Of a stretch of DNA of 64,000 bases, positions 46,687-55,837 are shown piece by piece (position 1 is the first letter of the stretch; each line of letters begins with the position of its first letter). Location: contig NZ_CP041185.1 of NCBI RefSeq assembly GCF_006517255.1, positions 2,294,001 through 2,358,000 on the forward strand, written 5' to 3'. The notes beneath the pieces were generated by a model. That model was not told where the DNA came from and searched no databases. It worked only from the letters and a program-made list of their open reading frames with translations. This stretch comes from Janthinobacterium tructae (lineage in GTDB: Bacteria > Pseudomonadota > Gammaproteobacteria > Burkholderiales > Burkholderiaceae_D). The position numbers were made by a program, and so were the translations under genes.

Positions 46687-47297
46687 CACTTGAGGACCAT
46701 CGCATCGGGCGCGGCCGGGGCCGACTTTCTCCACGCCAGCAAGCCGATGGTGGCCATCACGACGAAGAAGCCATACAGCACGGCCGTCAGGGTCAGGCCC
46801 TTGTGCAGGTACAGCCAGACATACAGCACGTCGACGACGATCCAGGCGATCCAGTTTTCCAGCTTCTTGCGCGACAACAGGAATTGCCCGACCAGGCTGC
46901 CTGCCGTAAGGAAGCCATCCGCATGCGGCACGTCCGTGTCCGTCGTCGTCAGCAGCCAGGCAATGAGCAGGAAGCCGATCAGCCAGCCCGCAGCGCAGGC
47001 CAGCCAGCCGCGGCCATCGAGGCGCGTCACGGGCAGCGTCTTGCCGCCGCTGGCCGGATGCAGCCACTGGTACCAGCCCCAGAACGAGACGCTGATGAAC
47101 AGCAGTTGCAAGGCCATGTCGCCATACAGGCGCGACTCGAAAAAGACGAAACCGTAAGCGGCCGAGGAAATGATGGCGAACAGCCACGCCCAGTGGTTCT
47201 GGCGGATGTTCAGCGCAACGGTTGTCAGTGCCAGGACAAAGGAAATCAGTTCAAGCGGCGTGGTGGCAAAACCCAGCAGGAGAAGCGTATCGTTCAT
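46686..47297 (-). CDS. pnuC: PnuC-family vitamin transporter
   Basis: 203 residues from ATG 47297. Seven or so helices with PnuC hallmarks: WAWLFAIISSAAYGFVFFES, YGDMALQLLFISVSFWGWYQ W, and ENWIAWIVVDVLYVWLYLHK GLTLTAVLYGFF. PnuC carriers move nicotinamide riboside; close relatives (PnuT) move thiamine. Coupled to the kinase gene and facing a TPP-riboswitch receptor, thiamine seems the likelier substrate here (inference). No riboswitch was seen in front of this gene. The open frame extends to 47468 without supporting features. Confidence 0.9.
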   Translation of the reverse strand: MNDTLLLLGFATTPLELISFVLALTTVALNIRQNHWAWLFAIISSAAYGFVFFESRLYGDMALQLLFISVSFWGWYQWLHPASGGKTLPVTRLDGRGWLACAAGWLIGFLLIAWLLTTTDTDVPHADGFLTAGSLVGQFLLSRKKLENWIAWIVVDVLYVWLYLHKGLTLTAVLYGFFVVMATIGLLAWRKSAPAAPDAMVLK

Positions 47298-47362
47298 GGG
47301 AATCGTGATGAGGCTGGTGGTGCAGTATGCAATACCAGCCATGAATAAGCAAGATTGCCTGC

Positions 47363-47881
47363 TCAGGCAAAGCCGCCCTTGACGGCGCGCGCCAGCGAAC
47401 GCTGCACGATCAGCTTGTGGAAAGGCCGGATCAGCAGGATGTAGGCGCGTCCCACCCCGTTGTGGCAATGCACGACGCTGGCCACGGTCACGCTGCCATG
47501 CCGCCCCGTGCCCCGGTTGCGCAGCACCGAGATGCGGAAATCCAGGTGGCTGTCATCCTCGCCCACGATGATTTCGTCGTCGCTGACGGTAAAGATGCGG
47601 AAGATGCCGATGCGTTTGCCTGGCCTGGCTTCCATCTGCTTGGCCGTCCGGATGCCGAAGCGCGCCACGATGGCGTCGCGCACCACCATCAGCTTGCGCG
47701 CCCAGCCCGGCTGGCTGCCCAGCAGCTGGCGCGCCAGGCTTTCCATGTCCAGTTCGCGCGCGCGCGCGGTCGGCAGGTCGACGGCATACGCGTCTGCCAG
47801 GTTGCTGCCCGGGTACAAGGGGGCGATGCTGGCACCGGGCGGCAAGGCCACGGCGCGGACGGCGATGTTCATCTCTTGCAT
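47363..47881 (-). CDS. DUF2867-family protein
   Basis: 172 residues; GGAGAG lies just before ATG 47881. Soluble, with LFRI-type strands (GKRIGIFRIFTVSDDEIIVG, HLDFRISVLRN) and the family end RPFHKLIVQRSLARAV. DUF2867 proteins are of unknown function, often next to TetR regulators or redox enzymes. It is divergent from a TetR gene, with operator-like repeats between, so it is probably the regulated target. Confidence 0.8.
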   Translation of the reverse strand: MQEMNIAVRAVALPPGASIAPLYPGSNLADAYAVDLPTARARELDMESLARQLLGSQPGWARKLMVVRDAIVARFGIRTAKQMEARPGKRIGIFRIFTVSDDEIIVGEDDSHLDFRISVLRNRGTGRHGSVTVASVVHCHNGVGRAYILLIRPFHKLIVQRSLARAVKGGFA

Positions 47882-47894
47882 GTGCTCTCCATGT

Positions 47895-47945
47895 GTTCAG
47901 TGATAACATGGCCATCATACACGACAATGTGAACAGCGATAACAT
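47895..47945. promoter_or_regulatory. Repeat-containing TetR operator candidate
   Basis: Direct repeats CAGTGATAACAT (47898-47909) and CAGCGATAACAT (47934-47945), 36 bp apart, and an overlapping inverted pair TGTTCA (47895-47900) / TGAACA (47930-47935). They occupy the 67 bp gap between the divergent DUF2867 and TetR genes. Confidence 0.5.
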
Positions 47946-47948
47946 AAA

Positions 47949-48587
47949 ATGACAACAACGAGCACCTATCATCACGGCAACTTGCGCGACACCCTGGTCG
48001 CCACCGCCATCGCGCAACTGGCGCAGCAGCACGACGCCGCCCTGTCGCTGCGCGAACTGGCGCGCACGGTGGGCGTTTCGATCGCCGCCGTGTACCGCCA
48101 CTTCCCCAGCAAGGAAGCCTTGCTGGCCGACGTGGCGGCGGCCGGCTTCGCCAGCCTGATCGCCAAATGGGAGGCAGAACTGCCGCCGCCGGGCAGCCTG
48201 CCCGCCGAGCAGCGTTTTCAGCTGCTGGGTCAGCAATACATCGAATTCGCCCTGGCCGCACCTGCCCACTACCGGCTGATGTTCGAGCACCAGGACGTGC
48301 GCCAGTTCCCCTCCCTGCAGGAAGCGGCGCAAGCGTGCTTCCAGTATGTGCTGCAGACGGCCGGCGCGGCCGTGCGCGAAGCGGGCCTCGATGCGCGCTG
48401 GGACAAGGCCGCCGCCAGCGCCGGCTGGTCGCTGGGCCACGGCTACGTGATGCTGCTGCTGAGCGGCCGCCTGGCCATGGCGGACAGCGGCGACGAGCTG
48501 TCGCCAGCGATGGTGCCGCGCTTTTTTCAGTTGCCGGTGGCGGCGTTGCGGCAGGCGCATCAGCAAGCGGAAGAAAAGCCCTTATGA
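47949..48587 (+). CDS. TetR-family transcriptional regulator
   Basis: 212 residues. N-terminal helix-turn-helix (ALSLRELARTVGVSIAAVYR HF, then PSKEALLADVAAAGF) and a C-terminal ligand/dimer domain (LLGQQYIEFALAAPAHYRLM F) of the TetR WHG type. Typically a repressor released by a small ligand. It diverges from DUF2867 and likely binds the repeats in the shared gap. Confidence 0.92.
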   Translation: MTTTSTYHHGNLRDTLVATAIAQLAQQHDAALSLRELARTVGVSIAAVYRHFPSKEALLADVAAAGFASLIAKWEAELPPPGSLPAEQRFQLLGQQYIEFALAAPAHYRLMFEHQDVRQFPSLQEAAQACFQYVLQTAGAAVREAGLDARWDKAAASAGWSLGHGYVMLLLSGRLAMADSGDELSPAMVPRFFQLPVAALRQAHQQAEEKPL

Positions 48588-48624
48588 CTGCAGAAATGGA
48601 CATCGCCAGAGGAGCCGACTGATA

Positions 48625-49260
48625 ATGCAGGAAATGCAGGATCCCATGGAGTCATCTACTGTCCCGGGCACCGAGGGCTATGCAGAAAACGCAGGGCAGC
48701 TCATTGCACGATACGACAACGTAACATTCCTTGATAAATACCGGCCCGTCAGTCATCTCTTGCCGACGATATCAAGCGCCGTGCTCGACATCGGCGCCGG
48801 GACAGGCGGCGACGCTGCGTGGCTTGCAAGCTCAGGCCACAAAGTGACCGCGCTTGAGCCCGTTGCAGCCTTCCGCGCAGCGGGCATGAAGGCGCATGCC
48901 CTGGCCAACATCGAATGGGTGAACGACAGCCTCCCCGCTCTTTCCACGCTAGGAGCGCGTCCTGCCAAGTATGACCTTATTGTCGTCGCGGCCGTCTGGA
49001 TGCATCTGGCAGCGAAAGAAAGGATCGAGGCGATGGGCAATATCAGCAAGTTGCTCAAGCCCGGCGCCATGCTCGTCATGTCCCTGAGGCATGGCCCAGC
49101 CCCTGAAGGCCGTCGCATCTTTGATGTCTCTGCCAATGAAACAACAGACCTCGCGATGCGATATCAGCTTAAATTGATGTTGAGTACGCAGGCGCCATCC
49201 GTTCAGCAGCAGAATCGCCAGGCGGGGGTAAGCTGGTCCTGGATTGTCTTTGAGAAATGA
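48625..49260 (+). CDS. Class I SAM-dependent methyltransferase
   Basis: 211 residues. SAM motif I VLDIGAGTGGDAAWLASSGH, then VTALEPV, followed by KYDLIVVAAVWMHL and LLKPGAMLVMSLRHG. A small soluble methyltransferase of the UbiE/Tellurite-like kind; the substrate cannot be inferred. GAGGAG lies about 11 bases upstream of ATG 48625; the methionine eight residues in is an alternative start. It follows the TetR gene by 37 bp. Confidence 0.85.
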   Translation: MQEMQDPMESSTVPGTEGYAENAGQLIARYDNVTFLDKYRPVSHLLPTISSAVLDIGAGTGGDAAWLASSGHKVTALEPVAAFRAAGMKAHALANIEWVNDSLPALSTLGARPAKYDLIVVAAVWMHLAAKERIEAMGNISKLLKPGAMLVMSLRHGPAPEGRRIFDVSANETTDLAMRYQLKLMLSTQAPSVQQQNRQAGVSWSWIVFEK

Positions 49261-49347
49261 TTCGATCTGAAGCAGCGTGCGCCAGGGGATTGACAGGGCG
49301 CGCATTCAGCCGAGGCTAGCCATTATTTTTTTGAAACACCATTATTT

Positions 49348-49839
49348 ATGCATGACATATCGATAGACACGCTCTCAGTAATTGCCAGGCAATGCATTGC
49401 CGTGACGTGTCTGCAACGCTTTTGCCGGCGCTTTGACATTCACCATCCGGCGCTGTCCGCGTTCGCCGGGCACGTGTGGAAACTGGCGCAGGCAGGGCCT
49501 GGGGATTTTGCAGCCTGGGAACGCGGCTTTGCATCCTTGGCAGTGACGGGCATGGGCGACCCATGGCCGGAGGACGTACGCATGTCCATACCCGGGCACC
49601 TGTCCGGCGCGCTGGAGGAACTTGTGCAGCATGTGCTGGAAACAAGCGCCTGTAGCTGGTATGGCGATGACCTTGCGGCAAGCAGGCGCCAGCTGGAAGC
49701 CGTCTTTGCCATCTGCGTCCGGCATGCGGTGGGCATACCGCAGCTTGAACACTATGCGCAACACGATGCGGCGCTGCGTGGCGGCTGGGGGCCAGTACTT
49801 ACGGACGGGCAAGTCCGCGCATGGCAAGCCTTGCTATAG
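49348..49839 (+). CDS. Hypothetical protein
   Basis: 163 residues, soluble, no recognised domain. Helix-rich (ARQCIAVTCLQRFCRRFDI, then GALEELVQHVLETSACSWYG). No good ribosome-binding site is visible before ATG 49348, so expression is uncertain. Convergent with the next gene; the stops are four bases apart. A member of an uncharacterised family limited to related bacteria is likely. Confidence 0.6.
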   Translation: MHDISIDTLSVIARQCIAVTCLQRFCRRFDIHHPALSAFAGHVWKLAQAGPGDFAAWERGFASLAVTGMGDPWPEDVRMSIPGHLSGALEELVQHVLETSACSWYGDDLAASRRQLEAVFAICVRHAVGIPQLEHYAQHDAALRGGWGPVLTDGQVRAWQALL

Positions 49840-49842
49840 CGC

Positions 49843-50376
49843 TCACGCCAGAAGGCCTAGGCGCGCCTGCTCGAGCAGGCGCTCCTCTTCATCCGTATCG
49901 GCATCGACTTGCGTGACCACGGTCCAGAACGGCGCGCACGTCTTGATTTGCTCGAAAGCATGGCTCGCTTCCAGCCGCACCATGGTTTTCCTGAGGCTGT
50001 GCAGATAGCCCTCTTCGATGGCGCAGAGCAGTTCGTCATCGGCGGCATCGATCAGCTCGCGCAGCGCGCCTTCGATCCTTGCGTGGCCGTCCTCCCACAG
50101 TTGGCCAATTTCCGGCACATCGTCTTCCATGCACTCGTTCGACCAGTCCGGAGGATAGTCATCGCGCTGCCGGTTATCGGAATCGGTGTCAAAGCTCAGT
50201 GAAAGGGAGGGAAACGATACGGCGTTGAAGGCAAAGGCTGAAAATGGCTGATCCTTGAAAGCGGACGCGCCAAGCAGCGCCAGCGAGGCGCTGGCCAGCC
50301 TGAACCAGGTTGCTTCAACGTCATAGGCCGTTTCAAATGCGTGCCAATCCGGCGGCAAATCGGGAGTCTGGGGCAT
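49843..50376 (-). CDS. Hypothetical DUF-type protein
   Basis: 177 residues from ATG 50376 (MPQTPDLPPDW). Strongly acidic, soluble, with FETAYDVEATWFRLASASLA and an acidic middle (DTDSDNRQRDDYPPDW). The layout (an N-terminal region, then PFSAFAFNAVSFPSLSLSF) recalls DUF4303-like proteins found as immunity or accessory genes, but this is weak. No function is assigned. The open frame continues to 50454 with no start support. Confidence 0.6.
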   Translation of the reverse strand: MPQTPDLPPDWHAFETAYDVEATWFRLASASLALLGASAFKDQPFSAFAFNAVSFPSLSLSFDTDSDNRQRDDYPPDWSNECMEDDVPEIGQLWEDGHARIEGALRELIDAADDELLCAIEEGYLHSLRKTMVRLEASHAFEQIKTCAPFWTVVTQVDADTDEEERLLEQARLGLLA

Positions 50377-50488
50377 GGGGGCCAGTCGAAAAAGAATAGC
50401 GGTAAATGGTAAAGCAATTATACGTGGCACTTCCCGCGCGGCAGACGGCAGCATGTGTGCAGTGCGCGCATGGGCGCCAAGGGACGGT

Positions 50489-51235
50489 TTATCTCTGTGA
50501 CAGACTGAATGACTTGCTGTACTTGCTCATGATCTGTTTGATCTCGCCGCTAGCCGAGAGTTTATCGAGCGCCTCTTTCAGTGCCCGAGTCGTTTCCGGC
50601 TTTGCGGTTTTCTTGGAAACAAACAAAATGAAATCGTTGCTACCCAAGACGAGCGGAACGCCTATGTCTTCCGGTTTCACGCCGGCCATGTACACGCCAT
50701 AAAACAGGCCCATACTCGACCCCACTCCCGCGTCCAAACGTCGCATTGCCAACATTTTTGCCATGGTGACATAGTCATTAACGGGATACTTCTGGATCGC
50801 ATTGTCGGTGTCGAATTGCTCCACATATTTGCTGGTGCGTACCACGCCGACGGTCTTCCCGTGCAATTCGCTCAGCTTGCTGTAGTTCTTGCCGGATGGG
50901 CCCACGAGGATGACAGGCATGGACACGACGACGCCTGCCGGCACGGCGCCGCGCGCCATTTGATCGTTGCCGAAGCGTATGGTTACGTCAGCGCTCCCGT
51001 TTTCAATATCGGCGGCGGTTCTGGGATAAGGAACAAGGGAATTGGTATAGCGCAGCCCGGCAACTTCCGCGATGCGATTGCCGATTTCGTACATCATGCC
51101 GGTGGGCTGGCCGTCGCTCCCCATGAATCCCCATGGCGGGCCGAGAATGGTGGCAATCCTGAGCGGTTCGCCGAGCGCCTGGCCAGGCAGCGCCAGCAAG
51201 ATAGCGAGAATTGCAAACAGCCTGACAACTTTCAT
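50489..51235 (-). CDS. Periplasmic solute-binding protein (SBP family 3)
   Basis: 248 residues from ATG 51235, chosen because GAG lies eight bases upstream; ATG 51241 is two codons earlier. Signal peptide (RLFAILAILLALPGQALG), then LRIATILGPPWGFMGSDGQP, TGMMYEIGNRIAEVAGL, NGSADVTIRFG and GKTVGVVRTSKY, the two-lobe pattern of amino-acid-type binding proteins. No ABC permease or ATPase lies beside it, so it may serve a distant transporter or act as a sensor. Substrate unknown. Confidence 0.85.
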   Translation of the reverse strand: MKVVRLFAILAILLALPGQALGEPLRIATILGPPWGFMGSDGQPTGMMYEIGNRIAEVAGLRYTNSLVPYPRTAADIENGSADVTIRFGNDQMARGAVPAGVVVSMPVILVGPSGKNYSKLSELHGKTVGVVRTSKYVEQFDTDNAIQKYPVNDYVTMAKMLAMRRLDAGVGSSMGLFYGVYMAGVKPEDIGVPLVLGSNDFILFVSKKTAKPETTRALKEALDKLSASGEIKQIMSKYSKSFSLSQR

Positions 51236-51403
51236 TTTCATCACTCTTTTAGATGCGTGAAGTCCATGGATCCCGTGCATAGTGTATGCCCGATTGGCCT
51301 GGATGCACTACATGACGATCAATTTTCCATCAGCTTTGTGCTGCTGGAAGGGCCGCGCCTGGTGGGAACGGGGCAAGGAACGGGCGGCGCCATCTGCAAG
51401 CGT

Positions 51404-51440
51404 AAAAAAGCCGCATCGGCCTTACGGCGGATGCGGCTTT
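51404..51440 (-). terminator. Intrinsic terminator after the S46 peptidase gene
   Basis: AAAGCCGCATC / GATGCGGCTTT, an 11-bp perfect stem with a 12-base loop; on the minus strand it runs into a T-run (51409-51404). It lies 33 bp beyond the peptidase stop. Confidence 0.9.
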
Positions 51441-51472
51441 GCGCTAGCGCGAGTTGAAGTTAAAGCTGATAC

Positions 51473-53620
51473 TTACTTCTTGGCAGCTTTCGGATACTTG
51501 ATCGTCATTTCCTTGAGCAAGTTATCCGCGTGGTCCACTTCCTTCATCACCCACAGCATGTAGCGGATGTCGAGGTGGATGGCGCGCGTGATGGCCGTGT
51601 CGAAGTACCAGTCCTTGGTGATCGATTCATACGTCGAATCGAAGTTCAGGCCGATCAGTTCGCCACGCTTGTTCATCACGGCCGAGCCGGAATTGCCGCC
51701 CGTGGTGTCGGCGCTGGTCAAAAAGTTGACGGGGACCGTGCCCAGCACCGGGTCGCGGAACTGGCCGTAGCGTTTTTCCTTGACGGCATCAATCAGGCCT
51801 TGCGGCGCTTCGAACGGCGCCTTGCCCGTGACTTTCTCGACGATGCCTTCTACGGTCGTGAACGGTCCCTTGGTGATGCCATCGCGCGGCGAGTACGGCG
51901 ATACCGTGCCGTAGGTAACGCGCAGGGTCGAGTTGGCGTCAGGGTACACCGGCTTGCCTTGCGACTTTTTCCAGGCAATCACGGCTTGCATGTATTGCGG
52001 AATCACGCGTTCCAGGTTGCCGTCGATTTCCTTGCGGCGCTCTTCCAGCGCCATTTCCACTGGCTGCAACTTGACGGCCAGCTGCATGAAGGCGTCGTCA
52101 GACCGGGCCACGGCAGCCTGATCCTTTTCCAGCCAGGCCAGGCGCTTGGCCGTATCAGCCAGCTGCGTTTGCTGGTACAGGGCCGGCACGGCCGCTGGCG
52201 CCGGCAGCAGCGCGTCCAGGCCTTGCGGATGGCTCTTCGCGGCCAGTTGCGCGTAACGCTTCAGGCCCGCGGCAAAACGCGCCTGGTCGACCTGGTTGAC
52301 ATACGACTGTTCCAGGCGAGCCAAACGGGCCTTGATGAAGGCCAGGTCGCGCTGCTGGAAGCCCGATTCGCGCTCGGCGTCCGCTTTCTGGCGCTCCAGC
52401 GACAAACGGTAGATGGTGCGCGCGCTTTTCAGCAAGTCGCTGTTGGTGGCCACGGACCAGGCGAACTCTTCTTCGCTCAAGGCCATGTCGCTGGCGATCG
52501 CCGCGTCCAGTTCTGCCAGCAGGGTAGTCGAGACATTCGGCTGCCTGGCGTACCAGGCGCGGAATTCGGCATCCTGCACGTCCTTGATGGCGGCGATGTC
52601 CTTGCGGGCGAAACCGTCGAGCAAGCCCTGGGTTTTCTTCAGCACGTTGTTAATGCTCTTCACCACGCTCGCATAGCGCACGGCAGCGGCCGCGTCGCCA
52701 TGGGTGGCATCGGCCATCACGGCCAGGTCGGCTTGCAGTTCGGATACTTTCAGGGGGAAGGCAGTATCGCGCGCGAAGCGGATTTCCGCCGGCAGCTTGT
52801 AGCGGCTGGTGCGGCCGGGGTAGCCTGCCAGCAAGATGCCATCGCCGGCTTTCAAGCCTTCGGCCGACACCACCAGGAAGTCCTTCGATTTGTACGGCAC
52901 GTTGTCGGGCGACGGATCGGCCGGACGGCCATCCTTGCCCACGTAGGCGCGCAGGAACGAGTAGTCGCCCGTGTGGCGCGGCCATTCGTAGTTATCGATG
53001 TCGCCGCCGAAGTTGCCGATCTTGTCCGATGGCGCATACACCAGGCGCACGTCGCGTATCATCATCTGGCGGATGCGGTAGTACTCGAGGCCGCGGTGGA
53101 AGGCGGGCACGGAGCAGCGGTACATCTTGTCCGTTTCGCATTCGGCGATCAGATCCTTGACGCGCTTTTCCACCGCTTCGTGGCGCGCGCGGCCCGTCAT
53201 GTCGGCCGTCAAGCCTTTCAGCACGCGCTCGCTGACGTTCTCGACCTTGTCGGTCACATACACGAGGCTGTTCGGACCGCCCGGCAGCTCGCTGGCGCGC
53301 GTCTTGGCCAGAAAGCCGTTGGTGATGTAATTATGTTCCGGCGTGGAATTGCGCTGCACGGCGCCATACGCGCAGTGGTGGTTCGTCACCACCAGGCCCG
53401 CGTCGGAGACGAAAGCGGCCGAGCAACCGCCGAGCGACACGATGGCGCTCATCGGATGCTTGCTCAGGTCGGCCAGTTTTTCCGCAGGTATTTCAATGCC
53501 GACCCGTTTCAGATCAGCTTTCAGCTGTGGCAGCTGGTGTGGTTGCCACTGCCCTTCGTCGGCGTGTGCGCCGGCGAACGCGCCCAACAAGGCGACTGGT
53601 AAAACGATTGTTTTGAACAA
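51473..53620 (-). CDS. S46-family dipeptidyl peptidase (DPP7/DPP11 type)
   Basis: 715 residues if started at TTG 53620. The upstream ATG at 53635 places GGAGGGG inside its own first codons, exactly where a Shine-Dalgarno for the TTG should be, and the TTG start gives a clean signal peptide (FKTIVLPVALLGAFAGAHA). The catalytic triad regions are present: His in TNHHCAYGAVQ, Asp in GGDIDNYEWPRHTGDYSF and Ser in TTGGNSGSAV. Family members are periplasmic or outer-membrane dipeptidases that remove N-terminal dipeptides during peptide nutrition. Substrate preference (DPP7 or DPP11) is not readable here. Confidence 0.92.
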   Translation of the reverse strand: MFKTIVLPVALLGAFAGAHADEGQWQPHQLPQLKADLKRVGIEIPAEKLADLSKHPMSAIVSLGGCSAAFVSDAGLVVTNHHCAYGAVQRNSTPEHNYITNGFLAKTRASELPGGPNSLVYVTDKVENVSERVLKGLTADMTGRARHEAVEKRVKDLIAECETDKMYRCSVPAFHRGLEYYRIRQMMIRDVRLVYAPSDKIGNFGGDIDNYEWPRHTGDYSFLRAYVGKDGRPADPSPDNVPYKSKDFLVVSAEGLKAGDGILLAGYPGRTSRYKLPAEIRFARDTAFPLKVSELQADLAVMADATHGDAAAAVRYASVVKSINNVLKKTQGLLDGFARKDIAAIKDVQDAEFRAWYARQPNVSTTLLAELDAAIASDMALSEEEFAWSVATNSDLLKSARTIYRLSLERQKADAERESGFQQRDLAFIKARLARLEQSYVNQVDQARFAAGLKRYAQLAAKSHPQGLDALLPAPAAVPALYQQTQLADTAKRLAWLEKDQAAVARSDDAFMQLAVKLQPVEMALEERRKEIDGNLERVIPQYMQAVIAWKKSQGKPVYPDANSTLRVTYGTVSPYSPRDGITKGPFTTVEGIVEKVTGKAPFEAPQGLIDAVKEKRYGQFRDPVLGTVPVNFLTSADTTGGNSGSAVMNKRGELIGLNFDSTYESITKDWYFDTAITRAIHLDIRYMLWVMKEVDHADNLLKEMTIKYPKAAKK

Positions 53621-53707
53621 GATATGCCCCTCCATAAATAGCAGGCGAAAGTATAGCCTGTCACAGGGGCCTGAGTCGGCAAAAATTAACCCATTGCAAT
53701 TTCTATA

Positions 53708-55837
53708 TCAGGCGGCAGGCCGCCCAGCCCCCGGCAAGGGAATCTGCAGGGACAAACGGCAACCGGTGCCCGAGGCCGGCATGCCCACCTCGAAGTGGCC
53801 GCCCAGCGCCGTCACGCGTTCGGCAATGCCGATCAGGCCAAAGCACTGCTTCTTGCGCTGCTGCTGCGGCGTGATGCCGATGCCGTTGTCGCTGATGACC
53901 ACATACACGGCGCAGGCATCCGAACTGAGCTCGATCTCGACCTGGCTGGCCTGGGCATGGCGCATGACGTTGCTGAGCGCTTCCTGCACGATGCGGAACA
54001 GCACGATCTCGACCTGGCTGCCGATGGCGGCAAACAGGGCCTCGTCGCGTATCAGCAGGCGGCAAGCGACGCCGCTGCGCTTGCGGAAGTCACCCACCTG
54101 CCATTCGATGGCGGCCTGCAAGCCCAGGTCCAGCGCCATCGGGCGCAGCTCGTTCATGATGCCGCGCACGCTCTTGATGGTGGTGTCGACATTGCTGAGC
54201 ACGGCGCCAACGCGGCGGTGCAGGCGCGGATGGGAACCTTCCGTACGCGCACTGAGCATGGAAATGTCGATGCGCAGCGCCAGCAGGTTTTGCCCCAGTT
54301 CATCGTGGATATCGCGCGAAATGCGCTTGCGTTCGTCTTCCTTGGCCGTTTCCAGGTGCAGCGCCAGCTGGCGTAGCTGCGCATGCGACTGGCGCAATGC
54401 GCCATCCATCAGCTTGCGCTCGGTGATGTCCGTGTGCGCCACCACCACGCGCAGCGGCCCTTCACCGAGGAAACGGCTGATCCTGGCCTGCGACCAGCGG
54501 GGGCCTGAGCGCGTGATAAATTCATACTCGAGCGCAAACGTGTCGGCCGTGCCTGCAATGACGGCGCGGATGCCGGCGGCCAGCTCGCGCCCGGCGCTGC
54601 GCTGCCAGCGCGGGTCCGTCTCGCAGAATTCCAGGTACTGCAGCGGCCGTGGCGTGTGCCCGACGAAGGCCAGGCACGCCTGGTTGGCATGCACGAGGCT
54701 GCCCGCCTGGTCCAGCACCAGCACCCGGTCCGTCAGCGAATCGATGGTGGCGTGAAAGAAGCGCTCGGCATCGCGCAAGGCTTCCTGCGCCCGCTCGCGC
54801 TGCTGCACTTCCAGCTGCAGATGCTGGTTGGCGCGCAGCAATTCGGCCGTGCGCTCGATGACGCGCTGGTCCAGTTCGCGGTGCAGTTCGCGCAAGTCCG
54901 CTTCGGCCAGCTTGCGCTCCGTGATATCGGAAAACACGCCGACAAAGTGGCTGATGGCGCCATCCTGGCTGCGCATGGGCGTGATCGACAACGCTTCGAC
55001 GAAGCGCTCGCCATTCTTGCGCCGGTTCACCAGTTCGCCATACCAGCTGCCATCCTGGTGCAGGCTGCGCCACATGGCTTCATAAAACTGCGGCAAATGC
55101 GTGCCGCCGCCGAGGAAGGACGGATCGCGCCCGATGGCTTCCTCCGCCTGGTAGCCGGTGATGGTGGTGAAAGCGGGGTTGACGGAAATGATGCGGTTGT
55201 CGCTGTCCGTCACCAGCACGCCTTCGCGGATGGTATCGAGGATGACGAAGGCGCGCCGCAAGGCCGAGTCGCGCGCATGCTCGTCGCCCAGGTCCGTCAC
55301 CAGCATGCGCGCCGTGGCGCTGGCCGCGTCGAAATTGGCCTCGATACGCACCATGCCGCCCATGCCGCCCGCCTCGCCTTGGAACAGTTGCGCCTCGAGC
55401 ACCTGGCGCGCACCGCTGGTAAAGACGGCATCGAGGAAACGGCGGAAGCCGCCCTGCGCCTGCGGCGCGACGAATTGCTCGAAACGCCGCCCCAGCAGCT
55501 GGTTCTTGTCGCGCTGCAACAAGCCGCAGGCCGCCACATTGACACGCGTGATGACACCCTCGCGCGCCAGCGAAAAATAGCTGACGGGCGCCTGTTCATA
55601 CAGCTGCGCGTAACGGTCACGGCTGCTTTCAAACTCATTCTTCAGCTGTTCCAGTTCGGCCAGGGCCGCACTCTGCATTTCCAGCTCGATCTGGCTGACC
55701 TGCAATTCATGCAGCTGACGCATCACCTCTTCATTCGACTGCGGCGGCGCTATGGACTGGCGCTGCAGCGCCGCCAATTGCTCGGCCTGCTCTCGCAAGC
55801 TTGCCGGCCCGCACCCGTCGTCGAATGGTTCGCTCAT
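53708..55837 (-). CDS. PAS-domain sensor kinase of the NarX/DegS (HisKA_3) type
   Basis: 709 residues, starting at ATG 55837, which overlaps the stop of the upstream CheB-CheR gene in ATGA. Coiled N-terminus, then three PAS units (YEQAPVSYFSLAREGVIT; ILDTIREGVLVTDSDNRIIS; ATIDSLTDRVLVLDQAGSLV), then the HisKA_3 helix DERKRISRDIHDELGQNL with the phosphorylated His and a short ATPase domain (VVISDNGIGI, FGLIGIAERVTALGG). No transmembrane helix. Likely a cytoplasmic kinase for a LuxR-type regulator located elsewhere. The open frame extends upstream into the other gene and is not used. Confidence 0.88.
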   Translation of the reverse strand: MSEPFDDGCGPASLREQAEQLAALQRQSIAPPQSNEEVMRQLHELQVSQIELEMQSAALAELEQLKNEFESSRDRYAQLYEQAPVSYFSLAREGVITRVNVAACGLLQRDKNQLLGRRFEQFVAPQAQGGFRRFLDAVFTSGARQVLEAQLFQGEAGGMGGMVRIEANFDAASATARMLVTDLGDEHARDSALRRAFVILDTIREGVLVTDSDNRIISVNPAFTTITGYQAEEAIGRDPSFLGGGTHLPQFYEAMWRSLHQDGSWYGELVNRRKNGERFVEALSITPMRSQDGAISHFVGVFSDITERKLAEADLRELHRELDQRVIERTAELLRANQHLQLEVQQRERAQEALRDAERFFHATIDSLTDRVLVLDQAGSLVHANQACLAFVGHTPRPLQYLEFCETDPRWQRSAGRELAAGIRAVIAGTADTFALEYEFITRSGPRWSQARISRFLGEGPLRVVVAHTDITERKLMDGALRQSHAQLRQLALHLETAKEDERKRISRDIHDELGQNLLALRIDISMLSARTEGSHPRLHRRVGAVLSNVDTTIKSVRGIMNELRPMALDLGLQAAIEWQVGDFRKRSGVACRLLIRDEALFAAIGSQVEIVLFRIVQEALSNVMRHAQASQVEIELSSDACAVYVVISDNGIGITPQQQRKKQCFGLIGIAERVTALGGHFEVGMPASGTGCRLSLQIPLPGAGRPAA

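Noticed and set aside
47298..47362. A second TPP riboswitch in front of pnuC
   Set aside because: The short gap lacks the CTGAGA and ACCTGATCTGGATAATGCCAG elements.
49261..49347. Intrinsic terminator after the methyltransferase gene
   Set aside because: The GTGCGCC/GGCGCGC stem and the later T-run are about 30 bases apart, so they do not form a standard terminator.
51530..53602. 690-codon plus-strand frame opposite the S46 peptidase gene
   Set aside because: Antisense composition, no motif; the peptidase has a full triad on the other strand.
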